From NCBI GenBank assembly GCA_963932465.1, contig OZ010791.1:617651800-617715799 (forward strand): a stretch of DNA of 64,000 bases, given 5' to 3'. Each line of letters opens with the position of its first letter. The stretch's first letter is position 1. Under the pieces are notes generated by a model. The model was not told the DNA's origin. It saw only the letters and a list, made by a program, of their open reading frames with translations, and searched no databases. Source of the DNA: Maratus speciosus (Eukaryota; Arthropoda; Arachnida; Araneae; Salticidae). Position numbers and translations under genes: made by a program. Positions 21,148 through 32,338 of this stretch are shown here, piece after piece.

Positions 21148-21309
21148 TGAGATTTCTTGATTGGCACCACTATTTTGAAATGATAAAATTACCCTTGTTT
21201 AATGACATATTAATTAAGTTGAATACAAAGAGACTTTTACCATTTCAAAAAAGTGGCTCCAATCAAGAAATCGGAATTTAAAAAAAGTAACCCACTGGCA
21301 GGCAACACT
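21148..21309. mobile_element. hAT-like palindromic MITE, one clear terminus
   Basis: The right end is CCCACTGGCAGGCAACACTG. The interior repeats the 20449-20639 palindrome (TTGATTGGCACCACTATTTT ... AAAGTGGCTCCAATCAAG). The left terminus is lost in the junction with repeat X. Copies at both ends of X inside one element suggest successive insertions into the same spot. Confidence 0.5.
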
Positions 21310-21434
21310 GATTCAATGCCCTCTACCGCGTCAGGAAGGTGTTTCCGACCCGGCATTCATATGTGTTTCCGAGTCGTCTAGGTGTACCCTACATCCCCTC
21401 GAAGTTTGTGACATCTTAGCAGGGACACCCTGTA

Positions 21435-21827
21435 TACTTATTGCACGCCAATTGGTGTAATTTGGAAAGAGTAGTTTACAACAGAATATTTTTTGTGGTT
21501 AAACTTTGTTGTTGTCAACATTCATTTTTAATCCCATTCTTACCAATGTCGCACATTTCGACACATAATTGACGATGATGCTTTAAAACTTTTGACGTGT
21601 CTCTATAAACAAAACTATGCACAATACAATAACTATTTTAAAAATCTATAGCAATGCCATGTACCTTTGAAGCATATTCAAGTTTTGTGGAGTATGGAAA
21701 TTTTTTTTTTTCGAAAATCTTGAGAGTAAAAAAAGAAACAAAAATTAAAAGAACAGATAGACAAACATAACATTTTTTTCATTCTAGTGAAATTGATAAC
21801 GGGACCACCATTCAACCGAGTCCTTCT
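21435..21827. other. AT-rich DNA, no feature seen
   Basis: No gene or repeat that I can support. Confidence 0.5.
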
Positions 21828-21829
21828 AG

Positions 21830-21880
<51 letters not shown>

Positions 21881-21884
21881 TATC
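21828..21884. repeat. Poly-A run followed by (TA)n
   Basis: About 35 A residues followed by about 10 TA units. It could be the tail of a retroposon, but no body is recognisable on its left. Confidence 0.8.
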
Positions 21885-21987
21885 AATAGAAGCCAGGCAT
21901 CCCAGTCGTGTCTTCCCTTAACAACTATCCATTTACGAATCTCAAATATCCTAAAGAGCTTTCAAATTACATTAAAAATGGTTTTAA

Positions 21988-22216
21988 CCCTCTCGCAGCG
22001 TAAGTAATTCTTCGCGATGAGTGTGTTTTACAGAATTTTTAATCGTTTATCACCGGTTCTTTAAAGCAGAAATTTTTGACTATCGTAATCGGGAAAAATG
22101 TCCTGATTAAATCAGACAAAGTTTTCGCTAAAAAGTAACTGGTGGGAATAACCAAATAGTATTAATTTGACGGAAAAATACATGCCGAGCATATCTCGGG
22201 CTGCGCAGGGAGAGGG
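21988..22216. mobile_element. TTAA-type MITE
   Basis: Termini CCCTCTCGCAGCG and CGCAGGGAGAGGG, flanked by TTAA (21984-21987) and TTAT (22217-22220). The interior contains the shared core (ATCACCGGTTCTTTAAAGC ... TAACTGGTGGGAATAA). Confidence 0.6.
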
Positions 22217-22284
22217 TTATAAGTGTGTATTTCATTGAATTTATTTAATTTAAAAATTATCGCTATTTTTCGTATTACCATTTT

Positions 22285-22999
22285 ACTTTCTATTTTTATA
22301 AGAAGAAAGTATTGGATTCGTGAAAATTTCTGGATTTCGAGTCCTGAACACGACTTGGTGGTTTTTACAAAATGTCTGTCTGTGAGTCTGTCTGTCAGTC
22401 TGTGGTTACTCTATCTCAAGAACCAATGGACAAAATTTCAAAAAAATTTTAATTCTGTTAGACCTTGATATAAACTGGTGCTGATTAATTTTTGGTGTAT
22501 ATCGCCCAACAGTTGGAACTGCTATGCAGCATTTTTGAAGATTTCCGCAATAGCTGTATCTCAAGAACTAATGCACAAATTTTCACAAAACCTCAGGTTC
22601 AGTTAAACGTTGACACAAGTTGTTGCTGATTAGGTTTTCGTAACAATCGCCCAATAGCTGCTATGCTGGATTTTTCACGATTTTCGCTGTAACTCTATCT
22701 CAAAAACTAATGCACGGATTTTCATTAAATTTCGGATTCAGTTAGGCGTTGACATAAGTTGTTGCTGATTAGGTTTTAGTGCAAACCACCAACAGGTGGC
22801 GCTGTTATGTTGCATTTTACAGGATTTACACGATTTTAGCGATAATCATATCTCAAGAAATAATGCACAGAATTTCATATATTTAGAATCTTCATGATGG
22901 GCATAGATTGCCATTTAATTTTGGCGCTGTGCTAGCGAATTTTGAGGTATTAACATGTATGAGAAAGAAGAAAGTTTTGGAATTGGCTCATCCGATTAC
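22285..22999 (+). mobile_element. M3: HINE-like minisatellite element, short array
   Basis: Starts ACTTTCTATTTTTATAAGAA, ends AAGAAGAAAGTTTTGGAATT, GGCTCATCCGATTAC (where CTAG stands in M2). It has a GTCT run at 22374-22403 and about three diverged 145-bp units. The array is thus variable in copy number between insertions: two or three here, eight in M2. Confidence 0.6.
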
Positions 23000-23410
23000 T
23001 TAAAATTTGCTTGAAACTCTGCGTGTTAACTATCCTAACTGTGGTCAAATGGTATCACTATTTTGGGATTGTTCAAATAACAATCCTAATAATCCTTTAT
23101 ATTTTCATTTTTTTACGGTAGTTTTGAAATTTCATTGTAAATTCTTATTTTAAAATTCAAATTTAATATCCGTTTTTATTTTCGAATATTTTTTATATAT
23201 ATGTTACCGACCAAACTCGATTTTAGGCCAAACTAGATTGGCCTAGGCGAAACTAGTTTATCCTACCGCGCGTAGGATAAACTAGTTTTTCCTAGGCCAA
23301 ACTAGATTAGTCTAACACTCATAGGATAAACCAGTTTAGCCTGCTATTCATTGGTCCGAACTAGTTTATCCTAGGCCGATCTAGTTTATCCTAGGCCAAT
23401 TCAATGTGGC

Positions 23411-23626
23411 GTGATTTTATTGATCCCAACTACCGCTCCGGCGCCAACCTTGTTCAAAGTAATATTGCCATCACCCCTGTATGATATATTGTATTCAATG
23501 GGGAGTGGGATACTGCCCCCTATCGTCCCCATTTCAACGCCGCCGGTAGTTACAAAGTATGTTCCATTTGACAAATTGTGTACTGGAGGACTGAATAATT
23601 GGACGAGAGGTTATCATAACATTTAA
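23411..23626. other. Segment open on both strands, inside the left TIR boundary
   Basis: The minus strand is open for 68 codons without an ATG and contains NGTYFVTTGGVEMGTIGGSI and KVGAGAVVGINKITPH. The plus strand is open for 71 codons with ATG. Base composition is more balanced than its surroundings. The last 15 minus-strand codons lie in the TIR; the other arm reads KIGAEAVFGINN. I do not recognise a family. It may be the degraded 3' end of a gene the element once carried, or chance. Confidence 0.25.
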
Positions 23627-23657
23627 GAGAGGAAAAATTTAGAGGATTGATTTTTTA

Positions 23658-23985
23658 CAGTATAACCTCGAAAATCCGGCATCGTCGGGACCAGGTCTTC
23701 GCCGGAGTTTTGAAAATTAAAGATTTCTGAAAGAATATCAAATGTACTTCTGATATTCTTAATGGTGCATTTATTCATAAATAATTCAAAGTAAGTGATA
23801 TTTATGTGAGAAAAAAACTAAATATTAAAAAAAAAACATTGATTTTCTTTTCTCACATAAATATCACTTGGCTTTGAATTAATTATGAAAAAATGCACCA
23901 TTAAGAATATCAGAATTACATTTGATATTCCTTCAGAAATCTGGAATTTTCAAAAATGCGGAGAAGTCCCGGTCCCAGTTTGGCC
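23658..23985. mobile_element. Foldback with pogo-like terminus
   Basis: Starts CAGTATAACCTCGAAAATCC after TA. It is followed by arms of about 125 bp in inverted orientation (ATTTCTGAAAGAATATCAAA ... TTTGATATTCCTTCAGAAAT) around an A-rich centre at 23815-23850. The right terminus is truncated at about CCGGTCCCAGTTTGG, so the outermost repeat cannot be verified on that side. Confidence 0.55.
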
Positions 23986-24075
23986 TAAAACCCATATATG
24001 TTTAAACTACCATTATTCCACAATTAAAATTCTCTTTAAAAAATTATACATATACATTTATACGGATGGGGATAC

Positions 24076-24713
24076 AGAACTGTAAAACCTGTTAAAGAAT
24101 CTGTACATGATCGTGTTTTAAACGATTTTTTTTTTTTTAATCGGTGCAAATTGGCTATAATAATCCAATTTAGCCTTATTTTCTTATTTTCTTTTCTATA
24201 ATGATCCGTTTGAAAAAAACATAATACACTTGCTAGAGACGACGGACCTACTAAAAAAGGAATTTAACTATAACGAAGTTTTTTTTAATCTCCGAGGTGA
24301 TTCCGTCTTAGAAAGTTTTTATATTTAATATTTTTCAGATCTTCAAGTTTTCAAGCCTTGTAAAAAATTAATGGTATTAGTAATTATTCAGATATTCACA
24401 TACAAACAGAGATTCATTAAAAAATCAATATAGTTTATAATAGAATCATTAATATCGTTAATCCACATTCTATGGCTTGGAGATTTAAAAATTTTATTAA
24501 TTCTATACAATAAAATCTTCTAAGACGAAATTGCGTAGGAAAGAAGAAAAATCTGTTATCGTCAGATTCCCTAATTAGAAGGTTCATCTCTGTTGTAAAT
24601 GCATTATATTCTTTTAACAAGTACTAATATACTCATTTTACATAGAACAACATATTTCTTTTTGTTAAAAACGGGATTCCGTCATAGGCAGGTTATTTTT
24701 CTCAGGTTTTACC
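24076..24713. mobile_element. MITE with AAAACCTG termini
   Basis: Left CTGTAAAACCTGTTAAAG and right (inverted) CGGTAAAACCTGAGAAAA, with the motif AACCTGCCTATGACGGAATC inside the right end. This relates it to the 8562-9875 element. The interior is AT-rich and non-coding. Confidence 0.45.
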
Positions 24714-24774
24714 GTACTTAATTTTTTTTACCTAAAAGTGCATCTACTCATCTTAAAAAAATTAATAAAAATAA

Positions 24775-25616
24775 CTAGAAAAGTGGAATTCTGCTTTTTC
24801 AGAATTTACTGTCGTCCCCGATGAAAAAAAAAGTATATAAATATAGATAGTTGCAAAACTTATTTATTTTTAAGACTTAAAACACATGCTTTTATTTTAT
24901 ATAAAATGACGCCATTCGCATCCGCTGAATAATTCCTCATTTACGATCCAATCTTAAACAGCATCTACAGTAAACTATTCATAGGACCTCACTATCGCTG
25001 AATAATATATAAATCCAAAAAAGAGATGTCGTCATTCAAGAAACCCGACCAAAAAAAAAAAAAAAAATCTGATAGCTAATGATTTATATGCCTTCATTTG
25101 TTTGTAATATTAATATAAATATTTAAAATTAAATATGGTTTATAATAGCTCTCTCTGTGTTTTATAAGAAATCATTCATTTATATTTTTTCAAAATTAAT
25201 TAATTCAAAATTAAAATATTTTAATTACATTTTTTTCGGTTGTTATGGAAAAATGACAACAAAAAAATATAATTACTATTTTCCAACTATTTATCTTTTA
25301 CTTTCTACAGAAATGGAGTACTTGAGTTGCCAACATTAAACAAATGGCGTTAAAAACTACAAAAAAATAATAATAATATCTCAAAATAAATTGAGATGAA
25401 GTTTTCAAACAAATTGCTGCTAATAGGTTTTTTTTCCCTAATACGATGGTATAAAAATTGAAAATGTGCGATGCTTAGAAGTTAAAAAAATTGCAGTAAA
25501 GTATTTAGCCGTACATTGATACATCTGCTATTTTTAAGGCTGGCTTATACAACAGAACGTTGTTTTTTAGAGACGACACTTTTATTACTGGCCGAAAGAA
25601 ATAGCATATCGGGGCT
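24775..25616 (-). mobile_element. HINE-like element H-C, complete
   Basis: Minus strand: begins AGCCCCGATATGCTATTTCT at 25616. It contains ATCGGGGACGACAG and hairpin AATTCTG/CAGAATT, and ends CACTTTTCTAG at 24775 before TT. This is one of the best-preserved copies for the asymmetric terminal repeat. Confidence 0.65.
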
Positions 25617-26522
25617 AATAAATATATAAATTTTATTTGTGGAATAATAGCGAATAAAAATATGTGCATTAAAAAAAAATGGCCCTGGACAAGTGTTACT
25701 GATATTTTTACTGACCAGATCAGAGATCTTAATGATTTTCATATGAGCTGGGTTGGAAATTGGACTGAGAATTTCTGCCTGTGGAGACCTCAAGAAGAAT
25801 GTAGCCCAGTCCCGACTTAAGCCGGAAAAAAAAATTGAGTCCCAGTCCATCTCGGTTCGAAACTCTCGAACAAAGTAATTCCCACACCAAGCCCGGACCG
25901 AGTGTCGGGAAGGAAAATTAAGCTGGCCCGTAAAGACCCTTTCATCGAATAACCAAAAGCTCACAAAATTTTGTAAATTTGGACGCTAAACTTCTATTAT
26001 ATTAAAAAAAAAACGAGTTTTTAATGAACTTCGCTCACTTTCATAAATGTGTTTGTGTTGAGCGGATTCATTTGAATTTTTTTTAAATTTGAGCGTGAAC
26101 TTGATTCATTTTTGAGAAACTGAATTAGAATTTAATTTTTTTTTCTTTTGAGCGTACTCAACACTGGTTGGCATCAATTAACGCACGTCAAATTCAGCTG
26201 GCGTAGGATAAACTAGAAGATTGGCGCCGAAGCGGTCTTTGGGATCAATAATTGCACGCCAAATTCAATTGGCCTAGGGATAAACTAGATCGGCCTAGGA
26301 TAAACTAGTTCGGATCAATGAATAGCAGGCCAAACTAGTTTGGCCTAGGAAAAACTAGTTTATCCTATGGCAGTTAGGATAAACTAGTTTGACCTAGGAG
26401 AAACTAGTTTATCCGATGCGCATTAAGATAAACTAGTTCGGCCTAGGCCAATCTAGTTTGGCCTAAAATCGGGTTTGGCCGATAACACATATAATATTTC
26501 CCACACACACACATCTAAATCG

Positions 26523-26562
<40 letters not shown>

Positions 26563-26936
26563 GAGGATTCACGAATGTTATTAATCAAAGTAAAAACAAA
26601 ATAGTGCACTATTTTATTTACTTTAGCAGATCTTAAATTATTTTGAAAGAAAAATCTAAAAAAAAAAAAAAAAAAAAAAAATTCTCTTCAATATGCTCGA
26701 ATTTTAGAATTGAAACCACGGATAATTTTCAAGACAGTATAGAAGCTTGAAGCCATTAAAGAGTATCGTTTAACCATTTGAATTTCCCTTCTTTCATTTG
26801 ATGCCTCGAAAATTGCATAAATAACTCAACTGAACTTTCTATTCGATATATAAACAAAATTCGAAGATAAATTTGTGTACAAGAACAAGTTTTGTTTTCA
26901 TTTTTTAACATTTTACAACTTAGTATCAAGCTTCAT

Positions 26937-26967
<31 letters not shown>
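26523..26967. repeat. Three long poly-A tracts
   Basis: Uninterrupted A runs of roughly 20-36 bases at about 26525, 26659 and 26941. No retroposon body is visible before them. They may be replication-slippage products in A-rich DNA. Confidence 0.7.
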
Positions 26968-26969
<2 letters not shown>

Positions 26970-27397
26970 CTACAGATAATATTATTGGAAAAACCATTTT
27001 CGCAAGAAAACATTTACCGTGGTAGCAATGTTCTCTTCACTTCTCTTCGCTGTTTTGGAATATTTTTAGCAATATTCTTAAAGAATGGAATCCAGACTAT
27101 TTGTTTCTTTTTCTTGAAAGCGGCCAGGGTATATAGTGCATGAGGAAGAAAAATTTCATTTTTGTTTTCAAAGGGCGGGAACATCTATCTTCCTGTCAAA
27201 CTAAAAAGAACAAAAAAAAACGAGCATTGCTGTTGTTACTTATGGAATTTCGGTGGTATATCGTCTGCGCTTAATAAATAATTGAAAATACATGTTTACA
27301 TTCTGGAATTTAAAATGCAACAAATAAATGAACGTGAATGCGAAATTCAAATTGGGAATTTACTGACTAAGTTACAGGTTCGAAATTTTCGGCATTA

Positions 27398-28374
27398 CAG
27401 TCGGCCCCGCTTAATTGCATACAGTTGGTTCCACTGAATTGTTTGCATTTAAACGGGGTATGCATTTAAGCGAGAACAATTAATGTTATCAGTATACGTT
27501 ATCATTTGATTATATACCACAGATATGATAAATACATATTATTTACAATATGGGCAATAATTATTTACCTAATAAATTAAAAACTATTGTATTAATAATT
27601 TTAATAAATAATTTATTATTACTCTATATATAACAATATATGTAATAAGGTATAAGGTATTATAACACTATTTACGGTACATGGTTTAATTTTTCATTAT
27701 AATTTATGTGAAAATTAAAATGAAAGTTAAGTAAAAAATGTTTGCTTTTAAATCATACTTTTGAAAATAAAAGTTTCTGCATAAATTCTTTTTATTTTTC
27801 AATTATTTGCCAATTTAACTCTCTTTTTTTTTCGCCTACACAAAAAATCCTTTAGGATTTTTTTTTTTTTTTTTCGTATCGCCACTTTGCATTTCTCCAC
27901 TTCCAGCGCTAAATAGTAGTCTATTATTCTTTTGACCGTCTCGATTCTATTTTCCCCCGATTCCAGGATTTTGTACCCCCCAGCATCTTGAGTCACTATA
28001 TGTACGGCAAGCTTTAAAAGAAAAACACAATTGTCCAAATTCAACACTCTCATAAGTTTCCAGAATAAGTCATCTTTCAGGACGATTTCTGCTCTTCGAT
28101 TGTAAATATAATAAACCATTGTTACAAAAAAGAAAAAAAAAAAATTCTCCCTTTTTTTTTTTTTTTTATCACTATAACAGGAATTCATAAAATCTCGATT
28201 ACTACTCATAGATATTTATGCAATGGAGATATTTATGCAATTAACCGGTGATTGTTATGCGATAAAACGAGTATATTTAAAATTAGCCTTATGTGGGACG
28301 TTTCTGTTCCACGGCATTCTATGCATATAAGCGGGGTATGCAATTAACCGTTACCCGATTACGTGGGCCGACTG
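27398..28374. mobile_element. pogo/Tigger-like non-autonomous element
   Basis: Termini CAGTCGGCCCCGCTTAATTG and, inverted, CAGTCGGCCCACGTAATCGG, with TA on both sides (27396-27397 and 28375-28376). Further copies of GCATTTAAACGGGGTATGCA-like motif lie inside both ends (about 27450 and 28330). A TA target and CAGTCG(G/A)(A/C)CCC start fit the pogo/Tigger group of Tc1/mariner. The 136-residue minus-strand frame inside has poly-Lys/Phe runs and no DDE motif that I can recognise. Confidence 0.65.
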
Positions 28375-28826
28375 TACCATTTATTGTAACTAGAGTTATG
28401 TATCAAGCCAGTTAACCTGATTTTGCCCTTACCCGATCCGACTAATCTGCGGGGTCCCGCTACCAGCGTTTTTTTATTCAAAACACCTACCACAATTCTC
28501 AAATACAAATCTTCGCTTTATTCAACCACTTAGCAGCTTCTCTTTTTTGGGGGGACAATAAACTAAAAATAAGGGGGAATACCACTTTTTCTGAGCTAAA
28601 CTATTTGCCTTATTTAACTCTTTCCGATGTTTCTGTAATTCTGTTAGTAAAATAATGAAATAATGGACTGACACCAGAATTTAAATGCGAATTTATTATA
28701 AAATAAAAACTTGTTTATTTTCCCTTACTTTGTAAAAGGAAAATTTTAATTAAATGTTCTTCGAGCCGTTTGTCAGTTCGGGATTTTAAATTAGGTGTCT
28801 TTGTTGTGCACACCGCCTGCTAAAAG

Positions 28827-28977
28827 CATAGCTGCCAACTTTTACGCTTTTTTCTTACCACTAAAATTTAACAGAAACTTTTGTCTTATTTAAATTGCAG
28901 ATTTCGATGATTAAATAAGGGACATTTTTCTATTCAATTTTAGTGGTAGAAAAAAAGCGTAAAAGTTGGCAGCTATG
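28827..28977. mobile_element. 151-bp MITE, CATAGCTGCCAAC family
   Basis: Termini CATAGCTGCCAACTTTTACG and its inverse with about 45 bp of TIR, flanked by TAAAAG (28821-28826 and 28978-28983). The copy at 55371-55521 has identical length and a 6-bp TSD too (TAGTAT). A 6-bp TSD is uncommon and excludes hAT (8), Tc1 (TA) and piggyBac (TTAA). The superfamily is open. Confidence 0.7.
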
Positions 28978-29139
28978 TAAAAGGTTAAACGAAAAATTTC
29001 TGTCTTTAAATAAAACAAAGACTACAACTAAACATGACAGGCATCCAAACGCATTGAATAACTGAACGAGCAAATTCTGCTTGCAGGAACGGTGTATGGG
29101 CAACATTGTTTAGGGTACTGTAACAAACTTTCCCTTATT

Positions 29140-29881
29140 AACCCCTGGTACGGTATACTATTTCTTTCTCCCAGCTTATTTTGTGTCGCCTCCAAAAAAT
29201 AACGTTACCTTACAGAAGCCAGCCGTTAAAAAAACCAAATTAAATACTCTATAGCAATTTTTAAAACTTCTAAGCATCGCACATTTTCAATTTTTATACC
29301 GTCGTATTGAAAAGAAAAAAGTACTTTTAAATGCAATTTATTTGAAAATTGCATCTCCATTTATTTTTGAAATATTAATTTATTTTTTTAGTTTTTGGAG
29401 CCATTTGCTTAATATTGGCAACGGAAGTGCTCCATTTCTGTAGAAAGTAAAGGAAAAATAGTTGTAAAATATTAATTATATATTTTTGCTGCCATTTTTT
29501 CATAATAACCGAAAGAAAATATAATTAAAATACGTGCTATTTTGAAAACATATAAGTGAATGACTTCTGCTAAAACATGGAGCTATTATAAACTATATTT
29601 AATTTTAAGTTTCTACTTTCTTTAATGACGGCATCTTTTTGCTGCATTTGTGTATTATTTCGCGATAGTGACGTCCTATGCATACTTTGCTGTAGATGTT
29701 TAAGAGTAGATCGTAAATGTGGAATTCTCAAGCGGATGCGAATGACGTCATTTTAAATAAAATAAAAGCGTGTGCTGTAAGTCTTAAAATTGAAATATGT
29801 TTTGTACGATTTACAGATACATTTTTTTTTTTCATCGGGGGCGACACTAAATTCTGAAAAAGCAGAATTCCTGTTTTCTAG
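29140..29881 (+). mobile_element. HINE-like element H-D, complete 742-bp copy
   Basis: Starts near AACCCCTGG (AGCCCCGAT in other copies), then CTATTTCTTTCTCCCAGC. It contains the GCATCGCACATTTTCAATTT and GCGATAGTGACGTCCTATGC blocks and ends ATCGGGGGCGACAC, hairpin AATTCTG/CAGAATT, CCTGTTTTCTAG, followed by TT. It serves as the uninterrupted reference for H-A. Confidence 0.65.
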
Positions 29882-30223
29882 TTTTGTAATGTAAAGATTA
29901 CTATTTAAAATTTCCGGTAGTTATTTTACTAACTTCTGTTGTCAAACCTAACTGGGAGCATTAGTGCCAATTTGACGCGGTCTTTTTATGTTTTTCAAAC
30001 TATCTATCGGAAACACCGAATAACAATATTTCCTTTATGTAGCCCCTGGTATTAAATGACGCTAAAAAAAGCTATTCTGAAGTTACAGTAAATATTTTGA
30101 ATAAAAAAATTACTGGCTGCAGATTCGCCGTCTCTAAGATCCGACCTGCAAATAGCAGTCGGATAGCTCGGGTTGAGAGTTGGCCATCCGTCAGTTTGAT
30201 CGTACTCTGATTGTCTTGTAATT

Positions 30224-31095
30224 ACCCGACTGAAAAGAAGGGTTATGTGTTTCACGCCTGTCTGTGTATGTGGATTTCTTTATACCCTCGAAACACCCCA
30301 ACGGCTGGATGGATTTTAATGAGTGAGCTCTCTATCGATTCCTCTTAACCGTCCGATGGTTATAGGCTAGGTTTTGTTTTAACAAATTCAAAATAGAGGC
30401 CGTAAATTACAAAATGGCGGTAGAGATGAAAAAAAAATCTACGCACCCTATTGAGTGGCCTATCATTCGATAGGTCTTTCAAAATGAAGACGATGTTTCA
30501 TTGACTATTTTACAGTCAGAAGCTCCGTTAAAATATTATACAACCTGGAAGTTGTGTATGTATTGTGAATCTCTAGCTTTACTGCAACTTTAACCATCAT
30601 AGGCATCTATAGACCTCATCAAAACAGTGTTTATAGATAGGAACTAACAATTAAACACAACTTAAAAGTCATAAATACAAGTAAATAAAAATATAGCTAA
30701 GTAATATAAACAAGTAATATAAAAAAAAATTAAGTCAATTCCTACTTAGGTCAATAAGAGAATTTTTTCTTCTCCCATTCTTCTTTCCTTCTTGAGTGGC
30801 GCTTAAAATGCCTTGATCTAGAAGAGGGCTTTCTCGATTATTGAAAATTAATTAATTTAATTTAATTTAAGAATTAATATTTGAAAAAAACTAGATTAAC
30901 ATCAAGTGTCATGCACTACAAGTTTAAAAAAAATATATTTGTGCTTGATTGGATGAATAATAAGTATTTTATTAACGATTGAAAATTTGAACAAGATATA
31001 TATAGCGAGAGTGTGAGCTAATAGTAGGAATTGAAAAAAAATAGTTTCACATTGATGAGAAATAATTAATTAGTTCGCTTTTTACGCAGTCGGGT
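30224..31095 (-). mobile_element. MITE family T, copy T2 (long form)
   Basis: Ends ACCCGACTGAAAAGAAGGGT and ACGCAGTCGGGTTTTTTGAT, the latter followed by the conserved TTTTTTAAATTTA. It contains the 300-350 bp segment absent from T1, T3 and T4 (with CTTGAGTGGCGCTTAAAATG and GATATATATAGCGAGAG). T5 at 62929 also has it. The short forms thus look like deletion derivatives. Confidence 0.65.
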
Positions 31096-31194
31096 TTTTT
31101 GATTTTTTAAATTTAATTGTCTATTTATATATGTTATTGAAGTTTACTAATAGTACGACGATCACTAATGAAAACGAAGTGTGTAGAATTTATA

Positions 31195-31480
31195 ATTCGT
31201 TTACAGGGACTGTCAAAAGTATTTTAAATTAAGGTCAATTTGGGAAATTTCGTTTCTATATGAAGTTACATCATTTCAAACGTAATGAAATTGATATGCA
31301 TTTACGAAGCGCGCAAAAACATGTTTTCTGTAATGGAGTTAAAGCATTTATTATACATTCACAGAGTTGCACAAAAGAATTCTTTTACATAATGGTCTAT
31401 GTGGAAAATCGTTTGCAGTATATTTTAATGATGTTACGCTATTTCAAAGATAAAGAAATTTATGTGTATTATTAAGGTTG
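31195..31480 (+). repeat. Fragment of repeat family X
   Basis: Shares GGGACTGTCAAAAGT, AATGAAATTGATATGCA and TTAATGATGTTACGCTATTTC-like blocks with X1 and X2. The 71-residue open frame here is built from this repeat and is not considered a gene. Confidence 0.4.
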
Positions 31481-31737
31481 CTTACTGAAAGTTACTATAC
31501 TTACTATAAGTTGCTTTCTGAAAAGTATGGTACATATTCCATTTATCGTTCAATTACAGATACACTCAAATAACTCCGTTACGTTACTGTCTACGAAACG
31601 ATAATTCTTGGAAGTGCGTTTTCAACTTTTATTTGTGTTTCTAAGTTTAACTAAATTTTTGCCTAGTACAACATTAACTTAGTGAGCATATTTTTTCTTA
31701 TTATCCTTTAATTTTGATGACCAGTGTACATATTAAA

Positions 31738-31780
<43 letters not shown>

Positions 31781-31830
31781 AACATAAATGTATATGTGTA
31801 TATATACAATATATATATATATGTGTATAT
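31738..31830. repeat. (TA)n microsatellite region
   Basis: About 20 TA units, then ATGTATATGTG-type runs. It marks the broken 3' end of element H-F. Confidence 0.85.
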
Positions 31831-31867
31831 ATAACACTGGCGCTCAGCTAACCGAAAAGTACCAAAT

Positions 31868-32338
31868 ATAGTTTTTAATGCCTCCATGATTTATCAGAAA
31901 TCATTCATTTATATTTTTTCAAAATAGCACGCATTTTAATTAATTTTTGTTTTCTGTAGTTATGGGAAAATGGCAACAAAAAAGATATATTTACTATTTT
32001 CCAACTATTTTTTCTTTACTTTCTACAGAAATGGAATACTTGAGTTACCAAAATGAAACAAATGCCGCTAAAAAACTACAAAAAAATTAATATCTCAAAA
32101 ATAAATGGAGATGCAGTTTTCAAACAAATTGCATTTTTTAATGCAATTTATTTTTTTTCCCCAATACGACGGTATAAAAATTGAAAATGTGCGATGCTTA
32201 GAAGTTAAAAAAATTGCAGTAGAGTATTTAACAGTATAGTGATACATCTGCTTTGTTTACGGCTGGCTTATACAACGGAACGTTATTTTTTGGAGACGAC
32301 ACCTTAATAGCTGGGAGAAAGAAATAGCATATGGGGCT
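31868..32338 (-). mobile_element. HINE-like element H-F, 3' truncated
   Basis: Minus strand: AGCCCCATATGCTATTTCTT at 32338, then GTGTCGTCTCCAAAAAATAA and GCATCGCACATTTTCAATTT. The 3' half with hairpin and CTAG is replaced by the (TA)n tract. Confidence 0.6.

Larger units (their letters stand above)
20330..21432. mobile_element. TA-target element with TIR of over 100 bp, carrying nested elements
   Basis: The left arm begins CAGGATGTCCCAGCTAAGAT. The right arm, inverted, begins CAGGGTGTCCCTGCTAAGAT. Similarity runs for about 115 bp (through CGGAAACGCCTTCCTGACC). TA flanks both ends (20328-20329 and 21433-21434). The interior consists of a hAT MITE (20449-20639), a copy of repeat X (about 20690-21145) and a second hAT-like end (to 21309). 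No transposase is present. Confidence 0.65.
23203..26486. mobile_element. 3.3-kb element with about 250-bp TIRs made of TAGGATAAACTAG motifs
   Basis: Left arm 23203-23450; right arm about 26230-26486, inverted. Both begin GTTA(C/T)CG(A/G)CCAAAC, then CGATTTTAGGCCAAACTAGA, and run through many copies of AAACTAGTTTATCCTAGGCC and its variants, ending at CGGCGCCAA(C/T)CTT. The arms match in motif order, so this is one long-TIR element and not two arrays. The interior holds later insertions (foldback 23658, MITE 24076, H-C 24775) and nothing I can call a transposase. The TSD is unclear in the AT-rich flanks. Superfamily unknown. Confidence 0.6.

Noticed and set aside
25545..25964. 139-residue open frame on the minus strand as a gene
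   Set aside because: Overlaps the 5' end of element H-C, composition is biased, no domain and no conservation visible; chance frame in repeat DNA.
26523..26967. Processed pseudogenes or LINE tails before the poly-A runs
   Set aside because: No coding body, target-site duplication or polyadenylation signal could be identified upstream of any of the three runs.
27799..28209. 136-residue minus-strand frame as a pogo transposase
   Set aside because: Lies inside a pogo-like element, but long Lys and Phe runs come from homopolymers and no DDE or HTH motif is recognisable.
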